64,000 bases of DNA from positions 124,001 through 188,000 of the forward strand of contig NZ_QEXM01000038.1 in NCBI RefSeq assembly GCF_004127445.1, given 5' to 3'. The DNA is from Streptomyces alfalfae (lineage in GTDB: Bacteria; Actinomycetota; Actinomycetes; Streptomycetales; Streptomycetaceae). Below, in pieces: positions 39,477 to 49,402 of this stretch; the stretch's first letter is position 1, and the number at the start of each line of letters is the position of its first letter. Position numbers and translations under genes: made by a program. The notes under the pieces are model-generated. The model worked only from the letters and a program-made list of their open reading frames with translations, searched no databases and was not told the DNA's origin.

Positions 39477-40993
39477 ATGGTCTCCGTGGCAGCCGAGCCC
39501 GATCCCCGGCGGTGGAAAGCCCTGGTGTTCATCTGTCTCGCCGAGCTGATGGTCGTGCTCGACGGCACCATCGTGAACATCGCCCTTCCCTCCGCCCAGC
39601 AGGATCTGCACTTCTCGGACGCCGACCGGCAGTGGGTGGTCACCGCCTACGCCCTCGCGTTCGGCGGACTCCTCCTGTTCGGCGGGCGCGTCGCGGACCT
39701 GTGGAACCGCAGGCACGCCTTCCTCCTGGGCGCCGTCGGATTCGCCGCCGCCTCCGCCGTGGGCGGCGCGGCCGTGAACACCGCCATGCTCATGGGGTCC
39801 CGTGCCGTCCAGGGCGCCTTCGCCGCGCTGTTGGCGCCGGCCGCGCTGTCCCTGCTGTCGGTGATGTTCACCCGGGCCGACGAGCGCGCCAAGGCGTTCG
39901 GCGTCTACGGGGCCATCGCGGGCGCCGGAGCGGCCATCGGGCTGCTGCTCGGCGGCGTCCTGACGGAGTACCTGACCTGGCGCTGGACCCTGCTCATCAA
40001 CATCGCCTTCTCGGCCGTCGCCGCCCTGGGGGTCCGCTACGTCGCCGACGAGCGGGGGCCCGGCCGCCGTGGCCGCCGCCTCGACCTCCCGGGCGCCGTC
40101 CTCGCCACCGGCGGCCTGGTGTGCCTCGTCTACGGCCTGACCAGGGCGGAGTCGGACGGCTGGCCGCGCCGGTGACCCTGTCCCTGCTGGGCGGCGCCGT
40201 CGTGCTCCTCGCCGTGTTCGTCGTGCTCGAAGCCCGGGTGCCGGAACCGCTGCTGCCGCTGCGCATGGTCCTCGACCGCAACCGGGGCGGCGCCTACCTC
40301 TGTCTCGCCGTCGTCTTCGTCGGCATGTTCGGGCTGTTCCTCTTCCTCACCTTCTACCTCCAACGCGACCTGGGCTTCAGCCCGTTGGTGTGCGGAGCGG
40401 CCTTTCTGCCGCTGACCGTCGGCATCATGATCGGCGCGACCCTGATCGGCACCCGTCTGGCGCCGCTCGTTCCGGCCCGGCCGCTGATCACGGCGGGGTT
40501 CCTGGTCGGGGCCTCGGGGCTCGTCGTCCTCGCCCAGATCACCCCGACCGGCTCCTACACCACCGTCGTCCTGCCCGGCATGTTCGTCATGGGCCTCGGC
40601 CTCGGCACCGTCCTGATGCCCGCCGTCGGTCTGGCGACCCACGCCGTCACGCCGCGCGACGCCGGTGTCGCCTCGGCCATGGTCACCACCGCCCAGCAGA
40701 TCGGCTGCGCCGTCGGCACCGCCCTGCTCAACACCGTCGCCGCCACCGCCACCGCCGCCCACCTGCGCGAGCACCCTCCCCTCGACCCCGCCACCGCCCT
40801 TACGGCCACGGCGCGCGCGACGGTCCACGGCTACTCCACGGCCATGTGGTGCGCGGCGGGCATCCTCGCGGTGGTGGGCGTGGCCGCCGCCGCGCTCATC
40901 GACCACCGGCCCCGTACCACCGCCGTGCGGTCGGCGGACGAGGGCGGCGACGGCCACCGTCGGACACCGGTCCGCGAGGCCGGTCCTTCGTAG
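39477..40993 (+). pseudogene. DHA2-type MFS drug efflux transporter with single-base frameshift
   Basis: ATG 39477 (GGAAAGG upstream) begins a 14-helix MFS transporter: L-D-G-T-I-V-N-I-A-L-P (motif of DHA2) and A-D-L-W-N-R-R-H-A-F (motif A). After R-A-E-S-D-G-W at 40163 the frame shifts. The next frame continues A-P-V-T-L-S-L-L and runs to 40993 with the remaining helices. One missing base, in what was probably a GGG run, restores a 500-residue protein. As it stands the first frame stops at 40173-40175. It overlaps the convergent antiporter gene by 98 bp. A relation to rebeccamycin-type export is possible. Confidence 0.8.
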
Positions 40994-42263
40994 GGCCCGA
41001 GGTCCGCGGAGTGCCGCGGCCGTCCCGTACGAAGCCGCCGGGCACGGTCGTGATCAGCGCCATCAGCACGCCCATGGTGAAGATCCGCCCGTCGATGACG
41101 CCGAGACTCCGGCCGGCGGAGAGCACCACGATCTCGGTCAGCCCGCGGGTGTTCATCAGCAGGCTGAGCGTCACCGTGTCCCGCCGGCCCATCCCCCCGA
41201 GGAGCGCGGGGACCGCCGTGCCCACCAGCTTGCCCGCGCAGGCCAGCGCCACCATGGCGGCCAGTTCGAGCCAGCCGCGCCCGGTGAGCGCCCCGAGGTC
41301 CACGTGGATGCCGGTGACGACGAAGAAGACGGGCAGCAGGAGCGCGGACGACTGCTCCAGCGAGGACCGCACCGACGCCGTCAGGGCGTCGGCGGACTCA
41401 CGCGGCATGATGACACCGAAGGCGAACGCGCCGAAGATCGCGTGGATGCCGATCCAGGTCGTGGCGTACGAGCAGAGGAAGAGCCCCGCGGTGACGACGG
41501 CCAGCAGCTCTCCCCGCGATCCGCGAGCGGCCGCCCGGCGCACGGCCACCGCGAGCAACGGCCGTACGAGCACGGCGAGCAGGCACACGAAGGCGACCGC
41601 GAGGACGAGGGTCTGCGCGGCTTCCGAGGGGTGGCCCGCCGTGGCGAGTGCGGTGCACAGGGCGAGCAGGCACCAGGCCAGCACGTCGTCCGCGGCGGCG
41701 GCGGCCAGCGCGACGCTCCCGACGGGGGTGCCCGTGAGCCCCTTCTCGTCGAGGATCCTGGCGAGCACGGGGAACGCGGTGATGGCCAGCGCCGTGCCGA
41801 GGAACAGCGCGAACACCCCGAAGCCGATGTGCTCCCCGGCGGGCGGCGGGTGGTGGCCGTAGAGGACGGCGGCCAGCGCGACGCCGCATCCGAAGGACAG
41901 GGTGAGGGCGCACAGCGAGACCGACGCCGCGTGACGGGCGCTGGTGCGCAGCAGCACGGGGTCGGTGTGCCAGCCGAGGAGGAACATGAACAGCAGCAGG
42001 CCCACCTGGGCGACGGCGGACAGCAGCGGTCGGGTCTCCTCGGGGAACAGGATCCGGTCGGGGTCGCCGGGCAGCAGCCCGAGCAGGCTCGGGCCGAGGG
42101 CGATGCCCGCCGCGATCTCGGCCATGACGGCCGGCTGGCGCAGTGGCCGCGCGAGCCGTTTCAGCGCGGCACAGGTCAGCAGCATGACGGCCAGGCCGAC
42201 GCCGACCATGGCGAACGTCAGGTCGGCCGCCGTGGCGGGTGAATGCAGCGCCGCAGTGGTCAT
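40896..42263 (-). CDS. cation:proton antiporter (CPA2 family)
   Basis: A 455-residue membrane protein with about 12 helices. CPA2 features include A-E-I-A-A-G-I-A-L-G-P-S, A-I-T-A-F-P-V-L-A-R-I-L-D-E, A-A-A-D-D-V-L-A-W (the paired Asp of the ion site) and N-T-R-G-L-T-E-I-V-V-L. It exchanges Na+ or K+ for protons. The hydrophilic C-terminal tail overlaps the convergent MFS gene. ATG 42263 overlaps the preceding stop (ATGA), so it is coupled to the PapA-like gene. Rebeccamycin-type clusters encode an antiporter and an MFS pump, so membership in the bisindole cluster is possible but unproven. Confidence 0.88.
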   Translation of the reverse strand: MTTAALHSPATAADLTFAMVGVGLAVMLLTCAALKRLARPLRQPAVMAEIAAGIALGPSLLGLLPGDPDRILFPEETRPLLSAVAQVGLLLFMFLLGWHTDPVLLRTSARHAASVSLCALTLSFGCGVALAAVLYGHHPPPAGEHIGFGVFALFLGTALAITAFPVLARILDEKGLTGTPVGSVALAAAAADDVLAWCLLALCTALATAGHPSEAAQTLVLAVAFVCLLAVLVRPLLAVAVRRAAARGSRGELLAVVTAGLFLCSYATTWIGIHAIFGAFAFGVIMPRESADALTASVRSSLEQSSALLLPVFFVVTGIHVDLGALTGRGWLELAAMVALACAGKLVGTAVPALLGGMGRRDTVTLSLLMNTRGLTEIVVLSAGRSLGVIDGRIFTMGVLMALITTVPGGFVRDGRGTPRTSGPTKDRPRGPVSDGGRRRPRPPTARRWYGAGGR

Positions 42264-43570
42264 GGCGTCGCCCCGCGGCCTCCGGCACCTGCCGCAGGCG
42301 GTCCGGCGGCCGGGGTGGCGTGCGCCGCGACGACCTCGTCGACGACGCCGTGCGTCCGCGACGCGAGGTCGTCGACCTGTGCGTCGGTGTACCAGGCGCG
42401 GCTGATCGGCAGGTCGATGTGCAGACCGTCGCCGAAGCGGGTGACCACCACGAAGAGCGTGGGGATGCGGGACATCGGCAGGACCCGGAGCCCCGTGGCC
42501 ACGAGGCCGTCCGGCAGGGACGGCACGGCGATCCTGCCGAGGTTGGTGACGAAGAAGGTCGGCGGGCACTGCCGCGCCATGTACGGGAAGGCCGCCAGCT
42601 CCCGTTCGGGGACGCCCCCGGCGAGGCCCTCGCGCACGGACCGCGACAGCTCGCGGCCCAGGGCGAGCGGGTCCGCGGGGACGTCGACGGCGAGCCGGAC
42701 CGGCATGCCGGAGGCCGCGGACTGCAGCACCTCCTCGGGAATGGGCGGCGTCACCCTCCTGCGCATGTCCACCGCCACGCCGCAGCACACGGGGACGGGC
42801 CCGCGGGCGGGTGTGAGCGCGGGCCGTACGGCGGCCGTGAACAGCCCACACAATAGGGAGTTGACGGACAGCGCGTGACGGTGGGCGATGTCCACGAGCG
42901 CGGCGGTGCGGGCCGCGTCCACGCTGACGCGGGCGGCCCCGAACGTCATGTCGGGTCCCGGCCCCGGACCCTCCGACGCCGGCGAGGGCAGGCGGGCCGG
43001 GGGGACACGGGCATCGGTCGCCGCCCGCCGCGTCACGTACTCCCGCAGTTCGTCCGGCGCGTACTTGTGGTGGAACGCCTCCTCGATCGCCGGGGCCAGG
43101 ACCGGCTGGACCGGCTCCGTGGTGACCGGCCGCCCCGAGCAGACGTCGGCGTACAGGGACCAGAACGCCTGGTGCAGGGCGATGACGCTGGTGCCGTCCA
43201 CGCAGGCCCGCGGCAGTGTGGTGACGAGCCGGTGCGTCCGACCCGGTGTGTCACGCGTCCCCTCCCGCGTGATCAGGGCCATGCGCAGCAGGGGGCCCTG
43301 GGACCAGTTCGTGGCGGCGTTCAGCTCCTGCCCCAGGTCCGTGGCCCGGTCGAGCCGGACGGCGGGGCCCTCGCCGTCCGTGAGGCGTACGTACGCGTTC
43401 TCGCCCTGGAGGGACAGTCGTCCGCCCAGGACGGGATAGCGGCGGACGAGGTGTCCGAGCGCGCCGCGGAGCGCTCGGGCGTCGATGTCCCCCCGCAGCT
43501 CCCAGACGGTGACCACGCGCATGTCACCGGCGATCATCATGGCCTCGTGGCCGGACAGGCAACGTTCCAT
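42260..43570 (-). CDS. PapA/condensation-domain-like acyltransferase with altered active site
   Basis: A 436-residue protein of the condensation/PapA fold: M-E-R-C-L-S-G-H-E (typical start), S-Q-G-P-L-L-R-M-A-L, and later D-M-R-R-R-V-T-P-P and F-V-T-N-L-G-R-I. The catalytic H-H-x-x-x-D-G position reads P-R-A-C-V-D-G: Asp and Gly are kept but both His are lost. Family enzymes transfer acyl groups from carrier proteins to alcohols or amines; without His this one may bind substrates or use another mechanism. ATG 43570 has AGGTGGGG upstream. It is coupled to the antiporter. Confidence 0.75.
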   Translation of the reverse strand: MERCLSGHEAMMIAGDMRVVTVWELRGDIDARALRGALGHLVRRYPVLGGRLSLQGENAYVRLTDGEGPAVRLDRATDLGQELNAATNWSQGPLLRMALITREGTRDTPGRTHRLVTTLPRACVDGTSVIALHQAFWSLYADVCSGRPVTTEPVQPVLAPAIEEAFHHKYAPDELREYVTRRAATDARVPPARLPSPASEGPGPGPDMTFGAARVSVDAARTAALVDIAHRHALSVNSLLCGLFTAAVRPALTPARGPVPVCCGVAVDMRRRVTPPIPEEVLQSAASGMPVRLAVDVPADPLALGRELSRSVREGLAGGVPERELAAFPYMARQCPPTFFVTNLGRIAVPSLPDGLVATGLRVLPMSRIPTLFVVVTRFGDGLHIDLPISRAWYTDAQVDDLASRTHGVVDEVVAAHATPAAGPPAAGAGGRGATP

Positions 43571-43808
43571 TTCCCCACCTTTGACGAGATGCCGCTGACC
43601 TTCCCGTGACCGCACTCGGCGGCGCATCCCCCGAACGACCCGCGCGGCGACGGGATATGGCGCGTTCTCTCGCGACGTGAGCCGGTGGCACGGGGCCCAT
43701 GCCGCGCGGTCGCGTAGACATGGCGCCGAGGACACCGGAATGACTACCGGCCGCGACGTCCCGGGCGCACGATGGTCGCTGTCCCACCGCCGAATCGAAG
43801 GGAAAACC

Positions 43809-44555
43809 ATGGCGGAAGAGCCGGCCGAAATGCTGCTCCCCAAGGAGAACGTCGATTACGAGGCCTTCTACCTCGGGCAGCCGATCGTGGCGGGCGCGGA
43901 GGCGCCCTATCCGAAAGTGCCCTGGGACATCGGTGAGCCACAGCCGGCGGTCGTCGAGCTGGAGCAGACCGTGGACTTCCACGACCCGGTCCTCGACGCG
44001 GGCTGCGGGCCGGGGGACAACGCGATCATGCTCGCTCTGCGGGGCCGCCGGGTCACCGCGTTCGACAGTTCGCCCGCCGTGCTCGGGATCGCCAGGGAGC
44101 GCGCCGCGACGGCGGGGGTGGACGTGGAGTTCGTGGAGGCGGACGCCACGCGGCTGGAGGAACTGGCGGGGCGGCGCTTCGCCACCGTCCTCGACAGCGC
44201 GCTGTACCACTGCCTCGGCGACGACGAACGGCACCGTTACCTCGCCGCGCTGCGCCGGGTCACCCGTCCCGGCGCCCAGTTGCATCTGGTGTGCTGGGCG
44301 GCGGGGACCCCCGGCGTGCAGCAGCCCATGGTGGTGAGCGAGGACAACCTCCGCGCCATCGTCGGCGCGCACTGGGACATCAGGGAGGTCAGGCGCACGA
44401 GCCTGACCACGGCGGTGGTCCCCGACGCCCTCAGCGACGAGGACATCGCCGACTTCCGCCGGCTGGGCGTGACGATCGACAGGGAGCGGGTGGCGGTCGA
44501 CGACCAGGGCAGGATCGTCGGACCGGGCTGGTACCTGCACGCGGTCCGCCGCTGA
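43809..44555 (+). CDS. class I SAM-dependent methyltransferase
   Basis: A 248-residue methyltransferase. SAM motif I reads V-L-D-A-G-C-G-P-G-D-N-A-I (about residues 58-70), the acidic residue of motif II is in V-T-A-F-D-S-S, and F-V-E-A-D-A-T follows. D-S-A-L-Y-H-C-L is typical of thiopurine/small-molecule methyltransferases. ATG 43809 follows GGAAAA. The gene is divergent from the PapA-like gene. The substrate is unknown; it could belong to the adjacent secondary-metabolite region. Confidence 0.85.
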   Translation: MAEEPAEMLLPKENVDYEAFYLGQPIVAGAEAPYPKVPWDIGEPQPAVVELEQTVDFHDPVLDAGCGPGDNAIMLALRGRRVTAFDSSPAVLGIARERAATAGVDVEFVEADATRLEELAGRRFATVLDSALYHCLGDDERHRYLAALRRVTRPGAQLHLVCWAAGTPGVQQPMVVSEDNLRAIVGAHWDIREVRRTSLTTAVVPDALSDEDIADFRRLGVTIDRERVAVDDQGRIVGPGWYLHAVRR

Positions 44556-44571
44556 ACCGCCGCGGACGCCG

Positions 44572-45390
44572 TCACACGGCACCGTCCTTGCGGGCCACGA
44601 CGAAGACGCGGCGGAACCGGAAGACCGTGCCGTACGCGGTGGCGGGGTACACCTGCGCCAGGCGCTCGCGGTAGGCGGCGAGGAAGTCCTCCGCGGCCCC
44701 GGGTTCGTCCGCGAGGGCGCTCAGCAGCGGCAGCATCCCCGTCCCCGTGGTCCAGTCCGCGAAGGGATCATCGCCCGGCAGGACATGGGCGTACGTCGAC
44801 TCCCAGGCGTCCACCGCGCAGCCGAGGGAGGCGAGCCGGCCGAGGTAGTCGGCCGGGTCGTGGACCCGGTGGTCGGGAAGGACCCCGGTGCCCAGGCGCT
44901 CCTGCCAGCGCGGGCTCGCGCACAGGTCCCGCAGGGCGCCGTGGGCGCGGGACGCGGTGTTGTCGGGGACCTGGAAGGCGAAGACGCCCCCGGGGGTCAG
45001 GGCGCTCACCCACGCCTCGAAGCGGTCGGGGTGATCGACCACCCACTGGAGGGCGGCGCTGGAGATGACGAGGTCGAAGGGTTCGGCCGGGGCCCAGCGG
45101 CCGATGTCGCCGTGGCGGAAGTGGAGGCGTCCGCCCTGCGCCGTCTCTCCCGCGACCGCGTCGGCGGCGGCGATGCTGTCGGCCGAGCTGTCGATCCCGG
45201 TGATGTGCGCGTCCGGCCAGCGCGCGGCGAGGAGAGCCGTGACGCGTCCGGCGCCGCAGCCGAGGTCCATGATGCGCGCGGGCCTGCGCGGCAGTTCGGG
45301 GACGCGGGCCAGGAGGTCGTGGAAGGGGCGGGTGCGCGGGTCGGGGTGGTCGAGGTGTCGCTGGGGGTCCCAGGTGGGGGTGGCGTGCAT
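44572..45390 (-). CDS. tam: trans-aconitate 2-methyltransferase
   Basis: A 272-residue Tam-like enzyme: M-D-L-G-C-G-A-G-R-V-T (SAM motif I), G-I-D-S-S, H-G-D-I-G-R-W, and S-S-A-A-L-Q-W-V-V-D-H, which is diagnostic of Tam. It methylates spontaneously formed trans-aconitate to protect the TCA cycle. The length is normal. It is the third methyltransferase in a row here, but this identity argues for housekeeping rather than biosynthesis. Confidence 0.87.
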   Translation of the reverse strand: MHATPTWDPQRHLDHPDPRTRPFHDLLARVPELPRRPARIMDLGCGAGRVTALLAARWPDAHITGIDSSADSIAAADAVAGETAQGGRLHFRHGDIGRWAPAEPFDLVISSAALQWVVDHPDRFEAWVSALTPGGVFAFQVPDNTASRAHGALRDLCASPRWQERLGTGVLPDHRVHDPADYLGRLASLGCAVDAWESTYAHVLPGDDPFADWTTGTGMLPLLSALADEPGAAEDFLAAYRERLAQVYPATAYGTVFRFRRVFVVARKDGAV

Positions 45391-45441
45391 GGCGGGCCTC
45401 CGGGGGTGCGGGCGGGGGAACCGGTGGAACGGGCCGGGTCT

Positions 45442-46302
45442 TCAGGGCTTGCGGCCGACCCCGCCCACGACGTCGGCCACGAGGCCGGCCCACTCGCGGG
45501 AGTACGGGTCGTCGGTGTCGGGCCGCCACGCGGTGAGGGGGACGACTCCCGGGTCGACCAGGCGCAGGCCCTGGAAGTAGCCGGCGATCTGCTCGGGTGT
45601 GCGCAGGCGGTAGGCGAGGTCGGCGGTGGAGTTGTGCCGCGCCTGGATGGTGCGCCAGTCACCGGCGGTGTCGCTCACGTCGTGGGAGAGCAGGCAGCTG
45701 CCGGAGGGCAGCGCGGCCATCAGCCGCGCGACGATCCCGCACGCCTCCTCGTAGGCGGACACATGGCCGAGGATGCCGCTGAGGACGAGGGCGACGGGTG
45801 ACGACAGGTCGAGCGTCCGCGACGCGGCGGTCAGGAGCGCGTCGGGCTCCCGCAGATCGGCGAGGAGGCAGGTGACGGATTCCGGGTCGGTGGGGGCGAG
45901 GAGGGAGCGGGCGTAGGCCACGGCGCGCGGGTCGTTGTCGACGTACACGACGCGTGCTCCGGGCGCGGCCTGTCGGGCGATCTGATGGGTGTTGCCCGCG
46001 GTGGGCAGTCCCGAACCGATGTCGAGGTACTGCCGGACGCCCTCGTCGAGGGCCAGGTGGCGCACCGCGCGGGCGAGGAAGTGCCGGGTGGTGCGCACCC
46101 GTTCCACGAGGCCGGGGTTGTCCGCCGCCAGACGGTTGCCCGCGGCGCGGTCCACGGCGAAGTTGTGCATGCCGCCCAGCCAGTGGTTCCAGACGCGCGC
46201 GTGGCTGGGCAGCGTGGTGTCGATCTCCGGCGGCGGGTCGGTGACGGCCGCTGCCGGCCCGGGGCGGACAGGGGCGGGGATCGGTGCGACGCCTTGGTTC
46301 AT
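45442..46302 (-). CDS. SAM-dependent methyltransferase, DUF574/Methyltransf_19 family
   Basis: A 286-residue protein with family-typical S-H-A-R-V-W-N-H-W-L-G-G, N-F-A-V-D-R-A-A, Y-L-D-I-G-S-G-L-P-T-A-G-N-T-H, and Y-V-D-N-D-P. This family is abundant in Streptomyces with unknown substrates. ATG 46302 fits the family N terminus. It lies between the LAL regulator and tam on the same strand, with about 50-bp gaps. Confidence 0.9.
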   Translation of the reverse strand: MNQGVAPIPAPVRPGPAAAVTDPPPEIDTTLPSHARVWNHWLGGMHNFAVDRAAGNRLAADNPGLVERVRTTRHFLARAVRHLALDEGVRQYLDIGSGLPTAGNTHQIARQAAPGARVVYVDNDPRAVAYARSLLAPTDPESVTCLLADLREPDALLTAASRTLDLSSPVALVLSGILGHVSAYEEACGIVARLMAALPSGSCLLSHDVSDTAGDWRTIQARHNSTADLAYRLRTPEQIAGYFQGLRLVDPGVVPLTAWRPDTDDPYSREWAGLVADVVGGVGRKP

Positions 46303-46357
46303 CACGTCGTGTATGCAAGCAATCTCCCGGGGCGGGGAACAAGGCCGGCCGGGTCCT

Positions 46358-49300
46358 TCAGCGCGGTTGCGTAGTGTCGGCGGGGTGAGCCGGGGCCGGC
46401 AGGGCGGGACCGGGCGGCGTCTTCGGGGCATGAGGGGCCGGGCCGCGCGGGCTCGCCGTGTCCGCGGGGGCGCCCGCGTCGGCGGGCGGCGGCGCCGGAC
46501 GGTCCGTCACGTGCCGCCCCGGACCGTCGTCGACGCCCGGGTGGGTGCGCGCCAGGTCGATGCGGGAGCGCAGCCGCAGCTTGCGGTAGATCTGCCGCAG
46601 GTGGAAGCCCACGGTGTGGGAGGACAGGAACATCTGGGTGGCCACCTGACGGTTGGTCAGGCCCTGGGCCACCAGGTCCGCGACCCTGCGTTCGGTGTCG
46701 GTCAGGCTCGCCCACCCGGACGCGGGCCGGTCCGCGTGCTTCCAGTGCCGCCGACGCACCCCGAGGCGGCGCAGCCGACGCCGTACACGCGCCTCGTCGC
46801 GTGCGGCGCCGAGGCGCGCGTACTTGGCCATGGCCCACTCGAACTCCATCACCGTGGCGGCGCGGTCGGCCCCGCACAGCGCCCCCAGATCCTCGGCGGC
46901 GGAGGCCCTGGACCACGGGTCGCGGTGCGTCTGCACCGCCCGCCGCAGCGTGTCCGCGTCCCGCTGGTGCACCCCTTGCGCGTGCGCGGCGGCGGCGAGC
47001 AGGGAAGGGACGTCGGCGTTGTCGGCGGCGAGCCGTTGCGCCGCGCGCACCGTCTCGGCGGCCCGCTCCCCGTCGCCCCGGTCGGCCGCCGTGCGCACCA
47101 GCCAGGCGGCCGCCGCCGGTTCCTCGCAGAGCAGGGAGCGCAGGGCGTACGGGTCCGCGTGGACGGCGGCGAGCGCGGCGTCCAGGCCCTCCACGTCCCG
47201 CCGCGCCGCCGCCAGTTGTGCCGCCATCCACGCGGCGCCCGCCCGGGAGGCGGTCGCCGCGGCGCCGTCGAGCCCCTGCTCCGCGACCGTCCGCGTCAAC
47301 CGCTCGACGTGTTCGTCGGCCGCGGTGAGGTCTCCTCGGCGCAGCGCGACCTCGGCCAGAGTGCGCCACCCCAGCGGCGAGTACCGCGGCATGCCCGCCT
47401 CGTCGGCGGCTGCGAGGCCTCCGGCGGCCTGGGTCGCCGCTTCCGCCAGGGCGCCCTGGGCGAGGGCGAGCGACGACCCGAGGATCTTGGCGGCGCCGCA
47501 CAGCACCGGCCAGCCCTCGGCCTCGATCTCGCCGCGCAGGACGTCGAGGAGAGCCGTGGCCTCCGTGGTCTCCCGCAGGTGGGTGAGCATGGCGGCCAGC
47601 GCGAGGCGGGGCGCGAACGGCCGGCAGACGCCTCGCTCCTCGCCGGCCGAGGCGACCGCCGCGCGGGCCTGCCGCAGCGCCTCGCCGACCCGGCCCGCGT
47701 GCCAGTGCGAACGGGCGAGCACACACCGCAGCCCGGCGGAGGGACCGCCCCGGCGCGTCATCTCCTGCCGCGCCTCGCGCTCCGCGGCCGCCGCGTCCAG
47801 GTCGGCGAGGCCGTGCAGCCGGCCCAGTTCCATGCGCTCGGCGAGGCCTTCGGCCCCCGCGGCGCCGGGCGAGGGCGGCCCGGCCACCGCCACGGCCCGC
47901 GCGGCCCGGCCCGCGAGCAGCAGCGCCGCCGAAAGCTCGCACCGCAGCACGGTGGCCTGCTCCTGCGGCAGAGCGCCGCCCAGGGACTCCTCGGCCAGCG
48001 CGATCGCCCGGGGCAGGGGGCCGCAGCGGGTCAGCGCCTCGACCGCGACGCGCACCAGATTCGCCCGTACGGGGTGCAGCGGACCGGTGATCTCCAACGC
48101 GCGCTGGGCGAGTTCGGCCGCCGTGCGGGGCTCGGTCGCCACGACCGCGGTGGCCGCCGAACAGAGCACCGTGACGGCCCGGGTGTCCCCGCGGCGTGCG
48201 CCGTGCACCAGGTGGGCCGCGGCGGGCAGGACACCGCCGTCCCTGCCGATGATCATGTCCGCGGCCTGCCGGTGCAGCGACCCGCGCAGCGGCCCCGGCA
48301 GCGTCGCGAGCAGCGCCTGCCTGACCAGTTCGTGCCGGAAGGCGATGGTGTCGCCCTCGCACACCAGGAACCGGGAGTCCAGCGCCTCCTGCAGGGCGGG
48401 CAGCACCGAGGCCGTGGTCCCACCCAGTATCTGCGCGATGTCCTCGGGCAGGGCGGCATGGCCGAGGACGCAGGCCACGTCCAGCAGCAGCCGGGTGCCC
48501 GGCTGAAGGGCCGCGGCCCGGTCGCGGACCAGGACGCCGAAGCGGCGCGGCACCGGCCCGTTCTGGACGTCCCCGGCCGGCCGGGCGCGCCCCTCGGCCA
48601 CGCGTACCCGCTGCTCCTCCACCAGGCCGTCGAGCAGCGCGACGAGCGCCGCCGGGTTGCCGTCCGCGCCCTTGACGCAGGCCAGCAGCTCGGGCGCGGG
48701 TTCGGCCGACAGCCGGTCGGCGGCCAGCTCCGCCACGGCACGGTCGTCCAGCGGCGGCAGGTGCACCCGCTCCGAGCGTTCGGCGTCGCCGAGGGCCGCG
48801 AACAGCTTGGCCGGCAGGGATTCCGCCTCCCCGGCGCGGCGGGCCAGCACCCAGGCCACCTGCTGCGTCGCGCACCGGGCCACGAGAGTGCCGAGGGCGG
48901 CCAGCGTCGTGGTGTCGGCCCACTGGAGATCGTCGAGCACGACGGCCACGGGGCCGCGGCGCAGCCGTTCCGCGAGCGAGGTGTGCAGCCGGTCGATCAG
49001 CCAGGCGGAGTGGCCGGCGGCGGTGGCGGCCAGGTCCAGGGGCGGGTGCTCCACGTCGGTGCGCAGGTCCAGGGCGGCGATCAGGGGAGCCAGGGGGACG
49101 GCGCGGCGGACCTCGTCGGCGTCGGCGTACGCGACGGAGAACCCGCACTGCGCCGCCACCGCGCACGTGTCACCGAGGAGTCTGCTGCGGCCGGCCCCTG
49201 CCACTCCTTCGACGAGGGCGACACCGCCGCGCCGGGGTCCGGAACGGGTGGTGTCGAGCAGGTGCAGCAACCGCTCCCGCTGCTGTTCCCGGCCGCGCAG

Positions 49301-49402
49301 ACGCGGTCCCGGCCGGGGGAGCGGCATGAAAGCGGCGGTGGTGAGGAGCGAGCGGGACGAGAGAGTCGGGTCGGTGTGGGGGGTGTCTACACGTGATGGC
49401 AA
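46358..49402 (-). CDS. LAL-type (large ATP-binding LuxR) transcriptional regulator
   Basis: A 1014-residue regulator. The N-terminal AAA module (about 35-340) has Walker A G-V-A-G-A-G-R-S-R, with Arg where Lys is usual, and Walker B A-V-V-L-D-D-L-Q-W-A-D. A long helical repeat middle (about 350-880) precedes a LuxR HTH (about 915-975: L-T-D-T-E-R-R-V-A-D-L-V-A-Q-G-L-T-N-R-Q-V-A, S-S-H-T-V-G-F-H-L-R-Q-I-Y-R-K-L). LALs activate antibiotic clusters, including RebR-type. Its start is uncertain: TTG 49402, or ATG 49327. It lies 156 bp downstream of the chromopyrrolate-synthase-like gene and is the probable cluster activator. Confidence 0.88.
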   Translation of the reverse strand: MPSRVDTPHTDPTLSSRSLLTTAAFMPLPRPGPRLRGREQQRERLLHLLDTTRSGPRRGGVALVEGVAGAGRSRLLGDTCAVAAQCGFSVAYADADEVRRAVPLAPLIAALDLRTDVEHPPLDLAATAAGHSAWLIDRLHTSLAERLRRGPVAVVLDDLQWADTTTLAALGTLVARCATQQVAWVLARRAGEAESLPAKLFAALGDAERSERVHLPPLDDRAVAELAADRLSAEPAPELLACVKGADGNPAALVALLDGLVEEQRVRVAEGRARPAGDVQNGPVPRRFGVLVRDRAAALQPGTRLLLDVACVLGHAALPEDIAQILGGTTASVLPALQEALDSRFLVCEGDTIAFRHELVRQALLATLPGPLRGSLHRQAADMIIGRDGGVLPAAAHLVHGARRGDTRAVTVLCSAATAVVATEPRTAAELAQRALEITGPLHPVRANLVRVAVEALTRCGPLPRAIALAEESLGGALPQEQATVLRCELSAALLLAGRAARAVAVAGPPSPGAAGAEGLAERMELGRLHGLADLDAAAAEREARQEMTRRGGPSAGLRCVLARSHWHAGRVGEALRQARAAVASAGEERGVCRPFAPRLALAAMLTHLRETTEATALLDVLRGEIEAEGWPVLCGAAKILGSSLALAQGALAEAATQAAGGLAAADEAGMPRYSPLGWRTLAEVALRRGDLTAADEHVERLTRTVAEQGLDGAAATASRAGAAWMAAQLAAARRDVEGLDAALAAVHADPYALRSLLCEEPAAAAWLVRTAADRGDGERAAETVRAAQRLAADNADVPSLLAAAAHAQGVHQRDADTLRRAVQTHRDPWSRASAAEDLGALCGADRAATVMEFEWAMAKYARLGAARDEARVRRRLRRLGVRRRHWKHADRPASGWASLTDTERRVADLVAQGLTNRQVATQMFLSSHTVGFHLRQIYRKLRLRSRIDLARTHPGVDDGPGRHVTDRPAPPPADAGAPADTASPRGPAPHAPKTPPGPALPAPAHPADTTQPR

